From positions 1,860,001 through 1,924,000 of the forward strand of contig NZ_CP017181.1 in NCBI RefSeq assembly GCF_001729765.1: a stretch of DNA of 64,000 nt, written 5' to 3'. Under the pieces are notes generated by a model. That model saw only the letters and a program-made list of their open reading frames with translations. It was not told the DNA's origin and ran no database searches. Below are positions 21,297 to 31,321 of the stretch, piece by piece (the stretch's first letter is position 1; each line of letters begins with the position of its first letter). The stretch is from Enterobacter kobei (GTDB lineage Bacteria > Pseudomonadota > Gammaproteobacteria > Enterobacterales > Enterobacteriaceae). A program made the position numbers and the translations under genes.

Positions 21297-22340
21297 ATGA
21301 GCGAGCAAACCATTCGTTTAACGCAGTACAGCCACGGAGCCGGTTGCGGTTGTAAAATTTCCCCGAAAGTGCTGGAGACCATTCTGCACAGTGAACAGGC
21401 GAAGTTTGTCGACCCGAACCTGCTTGTCGGCAATGAAACGCGTGACGATGCTGCAGTTTATGACTTAGGTAACGGCACCAGCATTATCAGCACCACTGAC
21501 TTCTTTATGCCGATTGTCGATAACCCCTTCGATTTCGGGCGCATTGCGGCCACCAACGCCATCAGTGATATCTTCGCGATGGGCGGTAAGCCGATTATGG
21601 CCATCGCCATTCTGGGCTGGCCAATTAATACCCTCGCGCCGGAAATTGCCCGCGACGTCATTGATGGCGGCCGTTTCGCCTGTCAGCAGGCGGGAATTGC
21701 GCTGGCCGGTGGTCACTCGATTGACGCGCCTGAACCTATTTTTGGCCTGGCCGTCACGGGCGTGGTGCCGACCGAGCGCGTGAAGCGCAACAGCACCGCG
21801 CAGGCGGGCTGCAAGCTGTTCCTCACCAAGCCGCTTGGCATTGGCGTACTCACGACCGCCGAGAAAAAATCCCTGCTGAAGCCGGAACACAAAGGTCTGG
21901 CAACGGAAGTGATGTGCCAGATGAACCTTGCGGGCGCGGCATTCGCCAATATCGACGGCGTGAAGGCGATGACCGATGTGACCGGTTTTGGTCTGCTGGG
22001 ACACCTCTCCGAAGTGTGTCAGGGCGCGGGCGTGCAGGCACAGGTGTGGTATCAGGACGTGCCGAAACTGCCGGGCGTGGAAGAGTATATTGCGCAGGGC
22101 GCGGTGCCGGGCGGTACTCAGCGCAACTTTGCCAGCTACGGTCACCTGATGGGCGAGATGCCTGAAGAATGGCGCAACCTGCTGTGCGATCCACAAACTT
22201 CCGGCGGCCTGCTGCTGGCGGTCACACCGGAAGCCGAAGCTGACGTTCAGGCAACGGCCGCCGAGTTTGGCATTACCCTGACGGCGATCGGCGAGCTGGT
22301 GACCGCACGCGGTGGCCGACCGATGATTGAGATCCGTTAA
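21297..22340 (+). CDS. selD: Selenophosphate synthetase SelD
   Basis: The enzyme makes selenophosphate from selenide and ATP for selenocysteine and selenouridine synthesis. From [10 protein letters not shown] it is 347 residues, the E. coli length. The glycine-rich N-terminal loop GAGCGCK has catalytic Cys17 and Lys20. Here Cys, not selenocysteine, is encoded at the active site. The stop at 22340 is followed four bases later by topB, so the two are coupled. An upstream in-frame ATG at 21255 is rejected. Confidence 0.97.
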   Translation: MSEQTIRLTQYSHGAGCGCKISPKVLETILHSEQAKFVDPNLLVGNETRDDAAVYDLGNGTSIISTTDFFMPIVDNPFDFGRIAATNAISDIFAMGGKPIMAIAILGWPINTLAPEIARDVIDGGRFACQQAGIALAGGHSIDAPEPIFGLAVTGVVPTERVKRNSTAQAGCKLFLTKPLGIGVLTTAEKKSLLKPEHKGLATEVMCQMNLAGAAFANIDGVKAMTDVTGFGLLGHLSEVCQGAGVQAQVWYQDVPKLPGVEEYIAQGAVPGGTQRNFASYGHLMGEMPEEWRNLLCDPQTSGGLLLAVTPEAEADVQATAAEFGITLTAIGELVTARGGRPMIEIR

Positions 22341-22344
22341 TTCG

Positions 22345-24258
22345 ATGCGGTTGTTTATTGCCGAAAAGCCGAGCCTGGCGCGCGCCATCGCCGACGTGTT
22401 GCCGAAGCCGCACCGCAAGGGCGACGGCTTTATCGAATGCGGTAACGGGCAGGTGGTGACCTGGTGTATTGGTCACCTGCTTGAGCAGGCGCAGCCGGAC
22501 GTCTACGACAGCCGCTACGCCCGCTGGAACCTCAACGATCTGCCCATCGTGCCGGAAAAATGGCGCCTGCAGCCCCGGCCTTCGGTGACCAAACAGCTGA
22601 ACGTGATCAAGCGTTTCCTGCACGAAGCCTCTGAAGTGGTTCACGCAGGTGACCCGGACAGGGAAGGGCAACTGCTGGTAGATGAAGTGCTGGACTACCT
22701 CGAGCTGGCGCCGGAAAAACGCCAGCAGGTACAGCGCTGCCTGATAAACGACCTCAACCCGCAGGCGGTAGAGCGTGCGATCTCGCGTCTGCGTGCCAAC
22801 AGCGAGTTTATCCCGCTGTGCGTCTCGGCGCTTGCGCGCGCGCGCGCTGACTGGCTGTACGGGATCAACATGACCCGCGCCTACACCATCCTCGGGCGTA
22901 ATGCGGGCTATCAGGGGGTACTCTCCGTGGGCCGCGTGCAGACGCCGGTGCTGGGGCTGGTGGTGCGTCGTGATGAAGAGATTGAGAACTTCGTCGCCAA
23001 AGATTTCTTTGAAGTGAAAGCGCATATCGTTACGCCTAAGGACGAACGCTTTACCGCCGTCTGGCAGCCGAGCGATGCCTGTGAATCGTACCAGGATGAA
23101 GAGGGGCGCTTGCTGCACCGTCCGCTGGCGGAGCATGTGGTTAACCGTATTACCGGTCAGCCTGCCATCGTCACCAGCTATAACGATAAACGGGAATCAG
23201 AACCCGCACCGCTGCCATTTTCGCTCTCGGCCTTGCAGATTGAGGCGGCGAAGCGCTTTGGCCTCAGCGCGCAAAACGTGCTGGATATCTGCCAGAAGCT
23301 CTATGAAACCCACAAGCTGATCACCTATCCGCGTTCGGATAGCCGTTATCTGCCGGAAGAACATTTTGCCGGTCGCCACGCGGTACTGAACGCGATAAGC
23401 GTACACGCCGCCGATCTCCTGCCGCAGCGGGTGGTGAACCCGGACACCCGTAACCGCTGCTGGGATGATAAAAAGGTGGACGCCCACCATGCAATTATCC
23501 CGACGGCACGCGCCAGCCACGTTAACCTGACGGATAACGAAGCGAAGGTCTATAACCTCATCGCCCGTCAGTATCTGATGCAGTTCTGCCCGGACGCGGT
23601 GTTCCGCAAATGCGTCATTGAGCTTGAGATTGCCAAAGGTAAGTTTATCGCCAAAGCGCGTTTCCTCGCGGAAGCGGGCTGGCGCACGCTGCTCGGCAAC
23701 AAAGAGCGTGACGAGGAGAACGACGGTACGCCGCTACCGGTAGTCGCCAAAGATGACGAGTTATTGTGCGAGAAAGGTGAAGTGGTTGAACGTCAGACCC
23801 AGCCGCCACGCCATTTCACCGATGCGACGCTGCTGTCGGCCATGACCGGGATTGCCCGATTCGTGCAGGATAAAGATCTGAAGAAAATCCTGCGCGCCAC
23901 CGACGGTCTGGGTACGGAAGCGACGCGAGCGGGGATCATCGAACTGTTGTTCAAGCGCGGTTTCCTGGAGAAAAAAGGACGCTATATCCACTCCACGGAG
24001 CCGGGCCGGGCGCTCATCCACTCCCTTCCGGAGCTGGCCGCGAGGCCGGACATGACCGCGCACTGGGAATCTGTGCTGACGCAAATCAGTGAAAAGCAGT
24101 GCCGCTACCAGGACTTTATGCAGCCGCTGGTGGGGACGCTGTATCAGTTGATCGATCAGGCACGCAGTACGCCGGTGAAGCGGTTCAGAGGGATGGTTGC
24201 GCCGGGTAGCGGTGCGAAGAAGCCCTTTAAAAAGAAAAAGAGCGCGGCAGCTTCTTAA
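22345..24258 (+). CDS. topB: DNA topoisomerase III
   Basis: A type IA topoisomerase that decatenates DNA. The Toprim motif [11 protein letters not shown] is at the N-terminus and the DPDREGQ acidic motif follows. The catalytic tyrosine is in [14 protein letters not shown]. It is 637 residues, somewhat shorter than the 653 of E. coli, with the difference at the basic C-terminal tail ([13 protein letters not shown]). The ATG at 22345 follows selD by four bases. The in-frame start at 22327 lies inside selD and adds non-conserved residues. Confidence 0.96.
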   Translation: MRLFIAEKPSLARAIADVLPKPHRKGDGFIECGNGQVVTWCIGHLLEQAQPDVYDSRYARWNLNDLPIVPEKWRLQPRPSVTKQLNVIKRFLHEASEVVHAGDPDREGQLLVDEVLDYLELAPEKRQQVQRCLINDLNPQAVERAISRLRANSEFIPLCVSALARARADWLYGINMTRAYTILGRNAGYQGVLSVGRVQTPVLGLVVRRDEEIENFVAKDFFEVKAHIVTPKDERFTAVWQPSDACESYQDEEGRLLHRPLAEHVVNRITGQPAIVTSYNDKRESEPAPLPFSLSALQIEAAKRFGLSAQNVLDICQKLYETHKLITYPRSDSRYLPEEHFAGRHAVLNAISVHAADLLPQRVVNPDTRNRCWDDKKVDAHHAIIPTARASHVNLTDNEAKVYNLIARQYLMQFCPDAVFRKCVIELEIAKGKFIAKARFLAEAGWRTLLGNKERDEENDGTPLPVVAKDDELLCEKGEVVERQTQPPRHFTDATLLSAMTGIARFVQDKDLKKILRATDGLGTEATRAGIIELLFKRGFLEKKGRYIHSTEPGRALIHSLPELAARPDMTAHWESVLTQISEKQCRYQDFMQPLVGTLYQLIDQARSTPVKRFRGMVAPGSGAKKPFKKKKSAAAS

Positions 24259-24261
24259 ACC

Positions 24262-24297
24262 GTAGGCCGGGTGGCGGCTTCGCCTTACCCGGCCTAC
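24262..24297. repeat. REP palindrome between topB and gdhA
   Basis: GTAGGCCGGGTGGCGG pairs with the complementary right half ending GGCCTAC. It lies between convergent gene ends and is the best preserved copy of the REP family in this window. Confidence 0.85.
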
Positions 24298-24319
24298 AGG
24301 GCGAGAACACAGTGAAAGC

Positions 24320-25663
24320 TTAAATCACACCCTGCCCAATCATCGCATCCGCCACCTTCACGAATCCGGCGATATTCGCTCCGCGCACGTAGTTAGTTTG
24401 CGACGCTTCACCGCCGTACTCCACGCAGGCGTGGTGAATATCCAGCATGATATGGTGCAAACGGGCATCCACTTTCTCCGCCTTCCAGCCAAGACGCGCG
24501 GCGTTTTGCGCCATCTCAAGGCCGGAGGTTGCCACGCCGCCCGCATTGGCGGCCTTGCCTGGGGCAAACAGCACGCCCGCTTCGAGGAACAGATCTGTCG
24601 CATCGATGGTGGTCGGCATATTCGCCCCTTCGGCCACCGCCTTCACGCCGTTGCCGATCAGCGTGCGCGCGGCGTCCACGTCCAGTTCGTTTTGCGTGGC
24701 GCACGGCAGGGCAATATCCACCGGAACACCCCACGGCTGCTTGCCTTCCAGATACGTCAACCCAAATTCCTGGGCATAGTCTGCGAGCCGCCCGTCGCGG
24801 CTGGCTTTAATTTCGCACAGGCGCGCCAGTTTTTCTGCCGTAAAGCCCGCTTCATCCACCACCGTGCCACGGGAGTCCGAGGCCGTCACCACGCGGGCGC
24901 CAAACTGCATCGCTTTTTCGATAGCGTATTGCGCCACGTTACCGGAGCCGGACACCGCCACGCGCATCCCTTCAAACCCTAACCCGTGACGTTTGAGCAT
25001 CGCCTCGGTGAAATAGACCAGACCATATCCGGTCGCCTCCGGGCGAATCAAACTCCCGCCAAACGACAATCCTTTGCCGGTAAAGACGCAGGCGCTGTTG
25101 TTGGAAAGCTTTTTCATCATCCCGGCCATAAAGCCCACTTCGCGGGCCCCCACGCCGATATCCCCCGCCGGTACGTCGGTGTCCGGACCAAGGTGGCGCC
25201 AGAGCTCGGTCATCAGCGCCTGACAGAAACGCATCACTTCACCTTCGCTTTTCCCTTTAGGATCGAAGTCACTCCCGCCTTTCCCGCCGCCCATCGGCAG
25301 GGTGGTGAGCGCGTTTTTAAACGTCTGCTCAAAGCCGAGGAATTTCAGGATCGACAGGTTCACGGAAGGGTGGAAACGCATGCCGCCCTTAAACGGGCCG
25401 ATGGCGGAGTTAAACTGCACGCGCCAGGCGCGGTTGACCTGGACCTGATTGCGGTCATCCACCCAGGTCACGCGGAACTGGATCACCCGTTCTGGCTCAA
25501 CCAGACGTTCCAGCAGCGACAGTTGACGATAACGCGGGTTTTCTTCAAGGAAAGGCCACAGGGTGGTCATCACTTCACGAACGGCCTGAGCGAACTCGCT
25601 CTGATGCGGGTCGCGCTGCTGAACATGGGCAAGAAAGCTTTCCAGAGAGCGTGTCTGATCCAT
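24320..25663 (-). CDS. gdhA: NADP-specific glutamate dehydrogenase
   Basis: A 447-residue enzyme that makes glutamate from 2-oxoglutarate and ammonia. The active-site segment PMGGGKGGSDFDPKGKS contains the catalytic lysine, and the Rossmann motif SGSGNVAQYA binds NADPH. Length is standard for the hexameric NADP form. It is a single gene, convergent with topB, with a 200-bp leader shared with ynjH. Confidence 0.98.
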   Translation of the reverse strand: MDQTRSLESFLAHVQQRDPHQSEFAQAVREVMTTLWPFLEENPRYRQLSLLERLVEPERVIQFRVTWVDDRNQVQVNRAWRVQFNSAIGPFKGGMRFHPSVNLSILKFLGFEQTFKNALTTLPMGGGKGGSDFDPKGKSEGEVMRFCQALMTELWRHLGPDTDVPAGDIGVGAREVGFMAGMMKKLSNNSACVFTGKGLSFGGSLIRPEATGYGLVYFTEAMLKRHGLGFEGMRVAVSGSGNVAQYAIEKAMQFGARVVTASDSRGTVVDEAGFTAEKLARLCEIKASRDGRLADYAQEFGLTYLEGKQPWGVPVDIALPCATQNELDVDAARTLIGNGVKAVAEGANMPTTIDATDLFLEAGVLFAPGKAANAGGVATSGLEMAQNAARLGWKAEKVDARLHHIMLDIHHACVEYGGEASQTNYVRGANIAGFVKVADAMIGQGVI

Positions 25664-25890
25664 AGATATAAGAACCCCTTATAGTCATTTATGTATATTG
25701 CTTATGCGATTTGTGTTGTTTTTTTGACTATACCACCCGTACTGCTTTGTGAAGCAAGCAGAAATGTAGGGTGAAAGGGAAATTAATGACCCGCGCTGCG
25801 TCATAACAAAAAGCGATGATGTGTGAAATTAAAGATTCTGCCCGATTAACCGTTATAGTCATTATCAGGACATAACAGGAAGACAAGTCT

Positions 25891-26163
25891 ATGAATCGTT
25901 ACGTGATGGCTGCATTTTCGTTGATGTTGACCGCTGGCGCGCAGGCTGACCGCATTCGCCCGGACGTGGAGGTGAATGTCCCGCCGGAGGTCTTTAGCTC
26001 CGGCGGCCAGCGTGCGCAACCCTGTAACCAGTGCTGTATCTATCAGGATCAAAATTATTCTGAAGGAGCAGTGGTAAAAGCGGACGGGGTTTTGCTGCAA
26101 TGCCAGCGTGATGAACGCGCGATCAGCACTAACCCGCTGGTCTGGCGGCGCGTAAAAGAATAA
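25891..26163 (+). CDS. ynjH: DUF1496 protein YnjH
   Basis: A 90-residue protein with a probable signal peptide (MNRYVMAAFSLMLTAGAQA). The mature part has a cysteine cluster PCNQCCIYQDQNYSEGAVV, the mark of DUF1496. It is predicted to be periplasmic with disulfides. Function is unknown. Its last 35 bases overlap the convergent nudG 3' end. Confidence 0.9.
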   Translation: MNRYVMAAFSLMLTAGAQADRIRPDVEVNVPPEVFSSGGQRAQPCNQCCIYQDQNYSEGAVVKADGVLLQCQRDERAISTNPLVWRRVKE

Positions 26164-26539
26164 ACGCCTCCAGCAGCGGAATATCCGCCGGGGCCAGGTC
26201 GTAGCTCAACGCCTCTTCCGGCGTGCACCACGCCAGCGCGCTGTGGTAGTGTGCGGTTAACGCTCCGCTAAAGGCAGGAACATGCCAGGCGTGCAGGTTG
26301 ATTAATCGCTGCGACACTTCGCGCTGGTGGCTTGCCACATACTGCACGGGCTGCGCCTCAATACCCAACTCTTCACGCAGCTCGCGGATTAGCGCCTGAG
26401 GCTGGGTTTCACCGGCCTCGACTTTTCCGCCAGCGAATTCCCACATTCCCGGTTGATCGGCGTGAGCAGGGCGCTGCGCCAGTAAAATTTTGTCGTCTTT
26501 TTCTATGATGGCCGCAACGACATCGACTGTTTTTAGCAT
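26129..26539 (-). CDS. nudG: Nudix CTP pyrophosphohydrolase NudG
   Basis: A 136-residue Nudix hydrolase with preference for pyrimidine and oxidised nucleotides in E. coli. The Nudix box GGKVEAGET...RELREELGI fits GX5EX7REUXEEXGU. The ATG at 26539 is chosen because it aligns with relatives; a TTG at 26548 would add three residues. It overlaps ynjH by 35 bp and is divergent from ynjA. Confidence 0.92.
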   Translation of the reverse strand: MLKTVDVVAAIIEKDDKILLAQRPAHADQPGMWEFAGGKVEAGETQPQALIRELREELGIEAQPVQYVASHQREVSQRLINLHAWHVPAFSGALTAHYHSALAWCTPEEALSYDLAPADIPLLEAFILLRAARPAG

Positions 26540-26614
26540 GGTCGTCAATACTTGATAGCGAAAAACGACATATTATCGTGCCCTTTCAAAGAGTCCAGTC
26601 ATCAGGAGAAACAG

Positions 26615-27184
26615 GTGAAAGAGTCGTCCACCTGGGTAGAACCCATCCCAACCCTTCCGGCGAGCGTAAAACCGATTGCCGCCATGCAGCGAAAACACTT
26701 TGGTGCAGTCCTGAATCCCACGCGCTGGTGGGGGCGCATGCCGCGTCTGTTCTGGCTGGTTGCATTGTTTGTCGGTTTTCTGGAGCGAAGAAACGCGCGC
26801 CTGACGCCGCAACTCCGCTCGCTGCTGATGACGCGGGTATCGCAGCTGTGCCACTGTGCTTTTTGCATTGATGCTAACAGCCTGCGTCTGGCCGAGCGCA
26901 GCGGGGCGCTGGATAAAGTCCAGGCCGTGAGCGACTGGCCAGACTCTGACCTGTTCAGTGAACAAGAGCGCGCGGCGCTGGCCTATGCTGAGGCGGTCAC
27001 CTCCACGCCGCCCAGGGTGGATGAAGCAATCAAAACGGCGCTGAAACGCCACTTTACCGATGAGGTTATTACTGAAATGACGGCGCTCATCGCCTTTCAG
27101 AATCTCTCCGCCCGCTTTAACGCCGCGCTGGATATCCCGGCGCAGGGGCTGTGCGCCACGTTTAAAGGGAAGCCTGATGCTTGA
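26615..27184 (+). CDS. ynjA: AhpD-like carboxymuconolactone decarboxylase family protein YnjA
   Basis: A 189-residue protein of the CMD/AhpD fold with a CxxC redox pair in CHCAFCIDANS. A membrane-like or amphipathic helix, FWLVALFVGFLERR, precedes it. The GTG at 26615 is preferred because AGGAGA lies just upstream; the longer frame from 26552 has no ribosome site. It overlaps ynjF by eight bases. It probably has thiol peroxidase or disulfide activity, but none is proven. Confidence 0.87.
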   Translation: MKESSTWVEPIPTLPASVKPIAAMQRKHFGAVLNPTRWWGRMPRLFWLVALFVGFLERRNARLTPQLRSLLMTRVSQLCHCAFCIDANSLRLAERSGALDKVQAVSDWPDSDLFSEQERAALAYAEAVTSTPPRVDEAIKTALKRHFTDEVITEMTALIAFQNLSARFNAALDIPAQGLCATFKGKPDA

Positions 27185-27794
27185 CCGTCACCTGCATCCA
27201 CGGATAAAACCCGCGCTGAATCGTCTGGTCTCTGCGCTGGATAAGCCGGGCATTACGCCCGACGGACTTACCCTGGCGGGGTTTGCCATCGGCCTGCTGA
27301 CGTTGCCATTTCTGGCCCTCGGCTGGTACCCGGCAGCACTGGTCGCCATCGTCCTGAACCGCCTGCTGGATGGTCTGGACGGTGCGCTGGCGCGCCGGAG
27401 AGGGCTCACGGATGCGGGAGGGTTTCTGGATATCGCGCTCGATTTCCTGTTCTATGCGCTGGTGCCGTTTGGCTTTGCGCTGGCGGCACCTGTGCAGAAT
27501 ACGCTGGCTTCCGCCTGGCTGCTGTTCGCATTTAATGGCACCGGGAGCAGCTTTCTGGCCTTTGCGGCACTGGCGGCGAAGCACAATATCGACAACCCCG
27601 GCTATGCGCACAAGTCGTTTTACTACATCGGCGGGTTAACGGAGGGGACGGAGACCATCGTGCTGTTCGTGCTCTGCTGCCTGTTTCCGGCCCATTTTGC
27701 CGTGTTCGCGTGGATATTTGGCGCGTTGTGCTGGCTGACCACCACAACGCGCATCTGGAGCGGTTATGTGACGCTAAAGTCACTCAAACCTTAA
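27177..27794 (+). CDS. ynjF: CDP-alcohol phosphatidyltransferase YnjF
   Basis: A 205-residue integral membrane enzyme. The CDP-alcohol motif DGLDGALARRRGLTDAGGF, with two further aspartates in LDIALD, fits DGX2ARX8GX3DX3D. It transfers a phospholipid head group or related alcohol; the substrate is unknown. It is translationally coupled to ynjA, and its end overlaps the convergent ynjE by four bases. Confidence 0.92.
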   Translation: MLDRHLHPRIKPALNRLVSALDKPGITPDGLTLAGFAIGLLTLPFLALGWYPAALVAIVLNRLLDGLDGALARRRGLTDAGGFLDIALDFLFYALVPFGFALAAPVQNTLASAWLLFAFNGTGSSFLAFAALAAKHNIDNPGYAHKSFYYIGGLTEGTETIVLFVLCCLFPAHFAVFAWIFGALCWLTTTTRIWSGYVTLKSLKP

Positions 27795-29098
27795 CGCGTA
27801 CTCTCGGGCCCGCGCTCACCGCGGGAGACCGGGTTCTGCGGGTGACTGCTCCACTCATACCAGCCGCCGTCATAGACGGCGACGTTCTTCCAGCCCATCG
27901 CCCGGGCGTACATAAAGGTTTCAGCCGCTCGCCAGCCGGTGCCGCAGTAAAAGGCGACGTGCTGCTCCGGCAGGATATCCCACGTTTTCCACATGGCGGT
28001 GATGTCGTCGGCGCTGCGCATGGTGCCGTCCGGGTTGTGGAAATCTTCCATGTGGGTGGCATCGCTTCCCGCGTGGCCCCAGCGGGCGCCGGCAATGTCA
28101 CCTTTTGGCTTGATGTAGCTGTAGCCGCTGGTTTCGCCGATAAATTCCGGCCACGAACGAATACTGACGAGAGAGGCATCCTGGCGGTGCAGCATACCGC
28201 GCGCCTGTTCCATATCCACCATCAGTTGCGGCTGACCGGGGATCGGTGCGCCAAAATCAGGGGCGGGTTTCACTTTCCCTGGCGTACCGCGTTCAACCGG
28301 CAGACCCGCATCTGACCACGCCTTCCAGCCGCCATCGAGTATGCGCACATCCTTCACGCCTGCATACAGCATAATCTGCGCCACGCGCGCGGCGGCGTAA
28401 ACGTCACGACCATACAAAATGACGGTGGTATCGTGACGGATCCCGTGCTTCGCCAGCATCGCTTTCAGCTTGTCGTCGGAGACTTTATTCCACAGCGGCT
28501 CGCTTTCCACTTCGTTGGTGTCGATGTATCCCGCGCCGGGAATATGGTTCAGCAGATAAAACTTCGGCGCGCCCCAGGCCGCTTCTATGACTTTCCATTC
28601 ACCCGCGGGCGCGGCTGTCACCGGTTTACCCTGCTGGAGCTGGTGGATCCACTGCGGATAGACCAGCTGTTCAAAGTGCGGCAGACGCTGCAGGCGGTCC
28701 GGGGTTTGCAGGGCATCGCTGAGCAGCGAGATAGCGTGATATCCGGCTTTCTCCAGGCGCGCTTTCACCGCCTGGTTGGCGCTATCGTCGCCGTACAGCG
28801 CGACAGGCGTCGCAGGCGAAAGCTGATGCTGTTTAGCCCAGCGCGCCAGTTGTTCGTCGCTCATTGCGTCAAGCCAGCTGGCCGCAAGGTTGAGCGCTGC
28901 GGGTTCATGCCCGGAAGGACCGCTGAGGGTCTGCGGCCAGCCGTTGTAGAACGCGCTGGCGCGGGTGTCGACAGGCGTACCGTGCTGCGCCTGAAGCTGG
29001 GACAGCGTGAGTGAATTGGCCATTTCAGCCGCCTGAGAGGAAAACGAAGCGAGGCCGCAGAGCAGGGCCAGCGCGGTCAGTTGAGAAACACGTTTCAT
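27791..29098 (-). CDS. ynjE: Thiosulfate sulfurtransferase YnjE (three rhodanese domains)
   Basis: An exported sulfurtransferase of 435 residues, the E. coli length. The signal peptide is MKRVSQLTALALLCGLASFS-SQA. Three rhodanese modules follow, and the last carries the catalytic cysteine in FYCGTGWRA. E. coli YnjE supports molybdopterin synthesis as a sulfur carrier partner. The start at 29194 is rejected because it places 32 residues ahead of the signal peptide. It is downstream of ynjBCD. Confidence 0.94.
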   Translation of the reverse strand: MKRVSQLTALALLCGLASFSSQAAEMANSLTLSQLQAQHGTPVDTRASAFYNGWPQTLSGPSGHEPAALNLAASWLDAMSDEQLARWAKQHQLSPATPVALYGDDSANQAVKARLEKAGYHAISLLSDALQTPDRLQRLPHFEQLVYPQWIHQLQQGKPVTAAPAGEWKVIEAAWGAPKFYLLNHIPGAGYIDTNEVESEPLWNKVSDDKLKAMLAKHGIRHDTTVILYGRDVYAAARVAQIMLYAGVKDVRILDGGWKAWSDAGLPVERGTPGKVKPAPDFGAPIPGQPQLMVDMEQARGMLHRQDASLVSIRSWPEFIGETSGYSYIKPKGDIAGARWGHAGSDATHMEDFHNPDGTMRSADDITAMWKTWDILPEQHVAFYCGTGWRAAETFMYARAMGWKNVAVYDGGWYEWSSHPQNPVSRGERGPESTR

Positions 29099-29171
29099 CG
29101 AATAACCTGACGTCAGTAAAAGAGGGGGGCATTGTCGTCTCTCCCGAAACGGAAAACATTGCGTTAGCACA

Positions 29172-29792
29172 TTATTGCCAGCGAGAAATCTCAATCACCT
29201 CGCCGGCGGGCGGAATATCGTCCTCATCATGGGTGACCAGCACCACCGGAATATTGCGCGCCCGGACGGTGTCAAACACCCAGGCCCGAAACGTCGTGCG
29301 TAACGCTTTATCGAGGCGGCTGAAGGGCTCATCCAGCAGCAGTGCCTGCGGTTCAGCGAGCAGGGCGCGCAGCAGACTGACCCGGGCGCGCTCACCGCCG
29401 GAAAGGGTTGCCGGGTCGCTGGCGTAACGGTCGCCAAGCCCGGCGGAATTCAGCGCCAGCTCGACGGCTTCCCGACGTGCGCGTCCGGCGATCCGCTCAG
29501 GCAACGCCAGCAGCAAATTTTGTCCGACGCTGAACGCGTCAAACAGCAGCGCGTCCTGAAAGAGAATGCCCAGCCCGCGAGATTCGACGGGAAGGCCGTC
29601 GCAGCGACGCTCATCGAGCCACAGCTCGCCCCGTGCCTGAAAATCATCTGACAGCGCGCCGACCATCCAGGAAAAAAGGGTCGATTTTCCGCTGCCGGAG
29701 GGGCCCATCAGGGTGACGATCTCCCCGCGGGGAACGCAAAAATTGACCTCGCGGAAAAGCGGTTCGATGGTGAGATCCTTTACCTTCAACAT
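29172..29792 (-). CDS. ynjD: ABC transporter ATPase YnjD
   Basis: A 206-residue ABC ATPase. Walker A is GPSGSGKST, the signature is LSGGERARVS and Walker B is ALLLDEP, followed by the H-loop THDEDD. It couples to permease YnjC and binding protein YnjB. Its ATG shares a base with the ynjC stop, so translation is coupled. The substrate is unknown. Confidence 0.94.
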   Translation of the reverse strand: MLKVKDLTIEPLFREVNFCVPRGEIVTLMGPSGSGKSTLFSWMVGALSDDFQARGELWLDERRCDGLPVESRGLGILFQDALLFDAFSVGQNLLLALPERIAGRARREAVELALNSAGLGDRYASDPATLSGGERARVSLLRALLAEPQALLLDEPFSRLDKALRTTFRAWVFDTVRARNIPVVLVTHDEDDIPPAGEVIEISRWQ

Positions 29793-31321
29793 TAACGTAA
29801 TCCCTGACGATAGCGGCCCGCAAGGCGGGAGAAGAGTGAGGCCAGACCGAACACCGTGCCCGTGACCAGCAGTAAACCCAGCGCCCGGTTAGCGAGAACC
29901 GGGATGCTGCCCCCGCTGCTGAGCGCGACGGTCTCGGTGGTCAGCGTGGCGAAACGACCTGCGCCCAGCCACAGCGTCGGCATATATTGCGCCATGCTGA
30001 CTGAAAAACCGGTGGCAAAGGCCAGCAGCGCAGGGCGCACCAGCAGAGGGCATTTCAGCAGGCAGAAGATTTTTGCCCGCCGCCAGCCGAGCGTCCTGGC
30101 GGTAAGAATAAGCCGGGGATCGAGCCTTTGCCAGGCCGGTTGCAGCACCAGCAGCATCCAGGGGAGTACCCAGAGCAGATGGCTCCAGAGCACGGCGGCA
30201 TAGTGCCCGTCGAGGCCCAGATGTAACGCAATGGCATATTGCCCCGTGACCAGCGGTAGCGCCGTGAGCGCGAGCGGTAACCACACCCACGGAGCGCCTC
30301 GCTGCGGCCCCCATTCCAGCCAGAGAAAAATGACGATCAGGGCGACAAGGCTCGACAGCAGACCGAAAGAAAGGCTGGTACTCACCGGGCCAACATCGTC
30401 CCGTTGGGCCAGCATCAACAGCACCGCGGCGCAAAGTATCCCGCACGCGGGCAGAAATCCGCTGAATACACGCTCTGGCAGGGCGAGATGTGACCTGTGG
30501 CGTGCGCCCGTCGGATGTGCAAACGTGCGACGCCACACCTTCCGCAGCCCGTAGCCCAGCGCAGCAAGCGCGGCCAGCAGCAGAAGGAGAAGCAGGCACA
30601 GCAGCGTCCCTTTTGCCTGCTGCTGTACGTCTCCCTGGCTCAGCCACTGCCAGGCCAGCACGGCCAGCGTCGGCGGGTTACCGGGCCCGAGAACGATCGC
30701 CACGTCCACGACGGACAGCGACCACGCCAGCACCGCCAGCATCACCGCGCCGAGTACCGGCGCGATCGCCGGAAGGAGCAGCCAGTTAAGCGTCTGAAAA
30801 CGCCCGTAGCCGAAGGTCTGCAGGACAATCTTCTGCGGTGCGAGCCGTTTTTCCGGCAGCACGGCGTAAATCGCCCACAGTACAAACGCGCTCTCTTTGA
30901 CCGCGAGCGTCAGACCCAGCCCGATGCCGTAGCGGTCATACGGAGGTGAACAGACGGTGCAGACCTGATAAAACAGACCGCCTTCGGCAAACAGCAGCAA
31001 CGCGCTGGAGGCGAAAGCCACATGGGGCACGGCCAGCAGCCACGGCAGGCGCGTACTGAGACGCCGCCAGCGTTTGCCGGGCCAGAAAAGGGCCACGAGA
31101 GAAAGGGCGATAAACAACGCCCCCAGCGTGGCGATAAGCGTTGAAACCAGGGTGGCGATGGCTGCCTGAGGCAATTGTGGGTCGTTCAGCAGCCGCTGCC
31201 AGTTAACGACAGAAAATGCCGGAGCAAGCAGCATGGCACCGGCGGGCAGGAGCGGCAGATAAATAATCGCCATCGCCAGCCAGACAAGCCAGCTTAACGG
31301 GTGCCGTAACGACGCAGCCAT
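29792..31321 (-). CDS. ynjC: ABC transporter permease YnjC (fused double permease)
   Basis: A 509-residue permease with about twelve membrane helices. It looks like two BPD-type permease units in one chain, so one copy could form the full channel. The EAA-like loops are recognisable near FGYGRFQTLNWLLLPAIAP and LGWRRAKIFCLLKCPLL. It overlaps ynjB by 28 bp and ynjD by one base. Confidence 0.93.
   Translation of the reverse strand: MAASLRHPLSWLVWLAMAIIYLPLLPAGAMLLAPAFSVVNWQRLLNDPQLPQAAIATLVSTLIATLGALFIALSLVALFWPGKRWRRLSTRLPWLLAVPHVAFASSALLLFAEGGLFYQVCTVCSPPYDRYGIGLGLTLAVKESAFVLWAIYAVLPEKRLAPQKIVLQTFGYGRFQTLNWLLLPAIAPVLGAVMLAVLAWSLSVVDVAIVLGPGNPPTLAVLAWQWLSQGDVQQQAKGTLLCLLLLLLLAALAALGYGLRKVWRRTFAHPTGARHRSHLALPERVFSGFLPACGILCAAVLLMLAQRDDVGPVSTSLSFGLLSSLVALIVIFLWLEWGPQRGAPWVWLPLALTALPLVTGQYAIALHLGLDGHYAAVLWSHLLWVLPWMLLVLQPAWQRLDPRLILTARTLGWRRAKIFCLLKCPLLVRPALLAFATGFSVSMAQYMPTLWLGAGRFATLTTETVALSSGGSIPVLANRALGLLLVTGTVFGLASLFSRLAGRYRQGLR

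Noticed and set aside
21297..22340. Selenocysteine-encoding UGA in selD
   Set aside because: The active-site codon is a cysteine codon (TGC region of GAGCGCK), so no recoding is needed.
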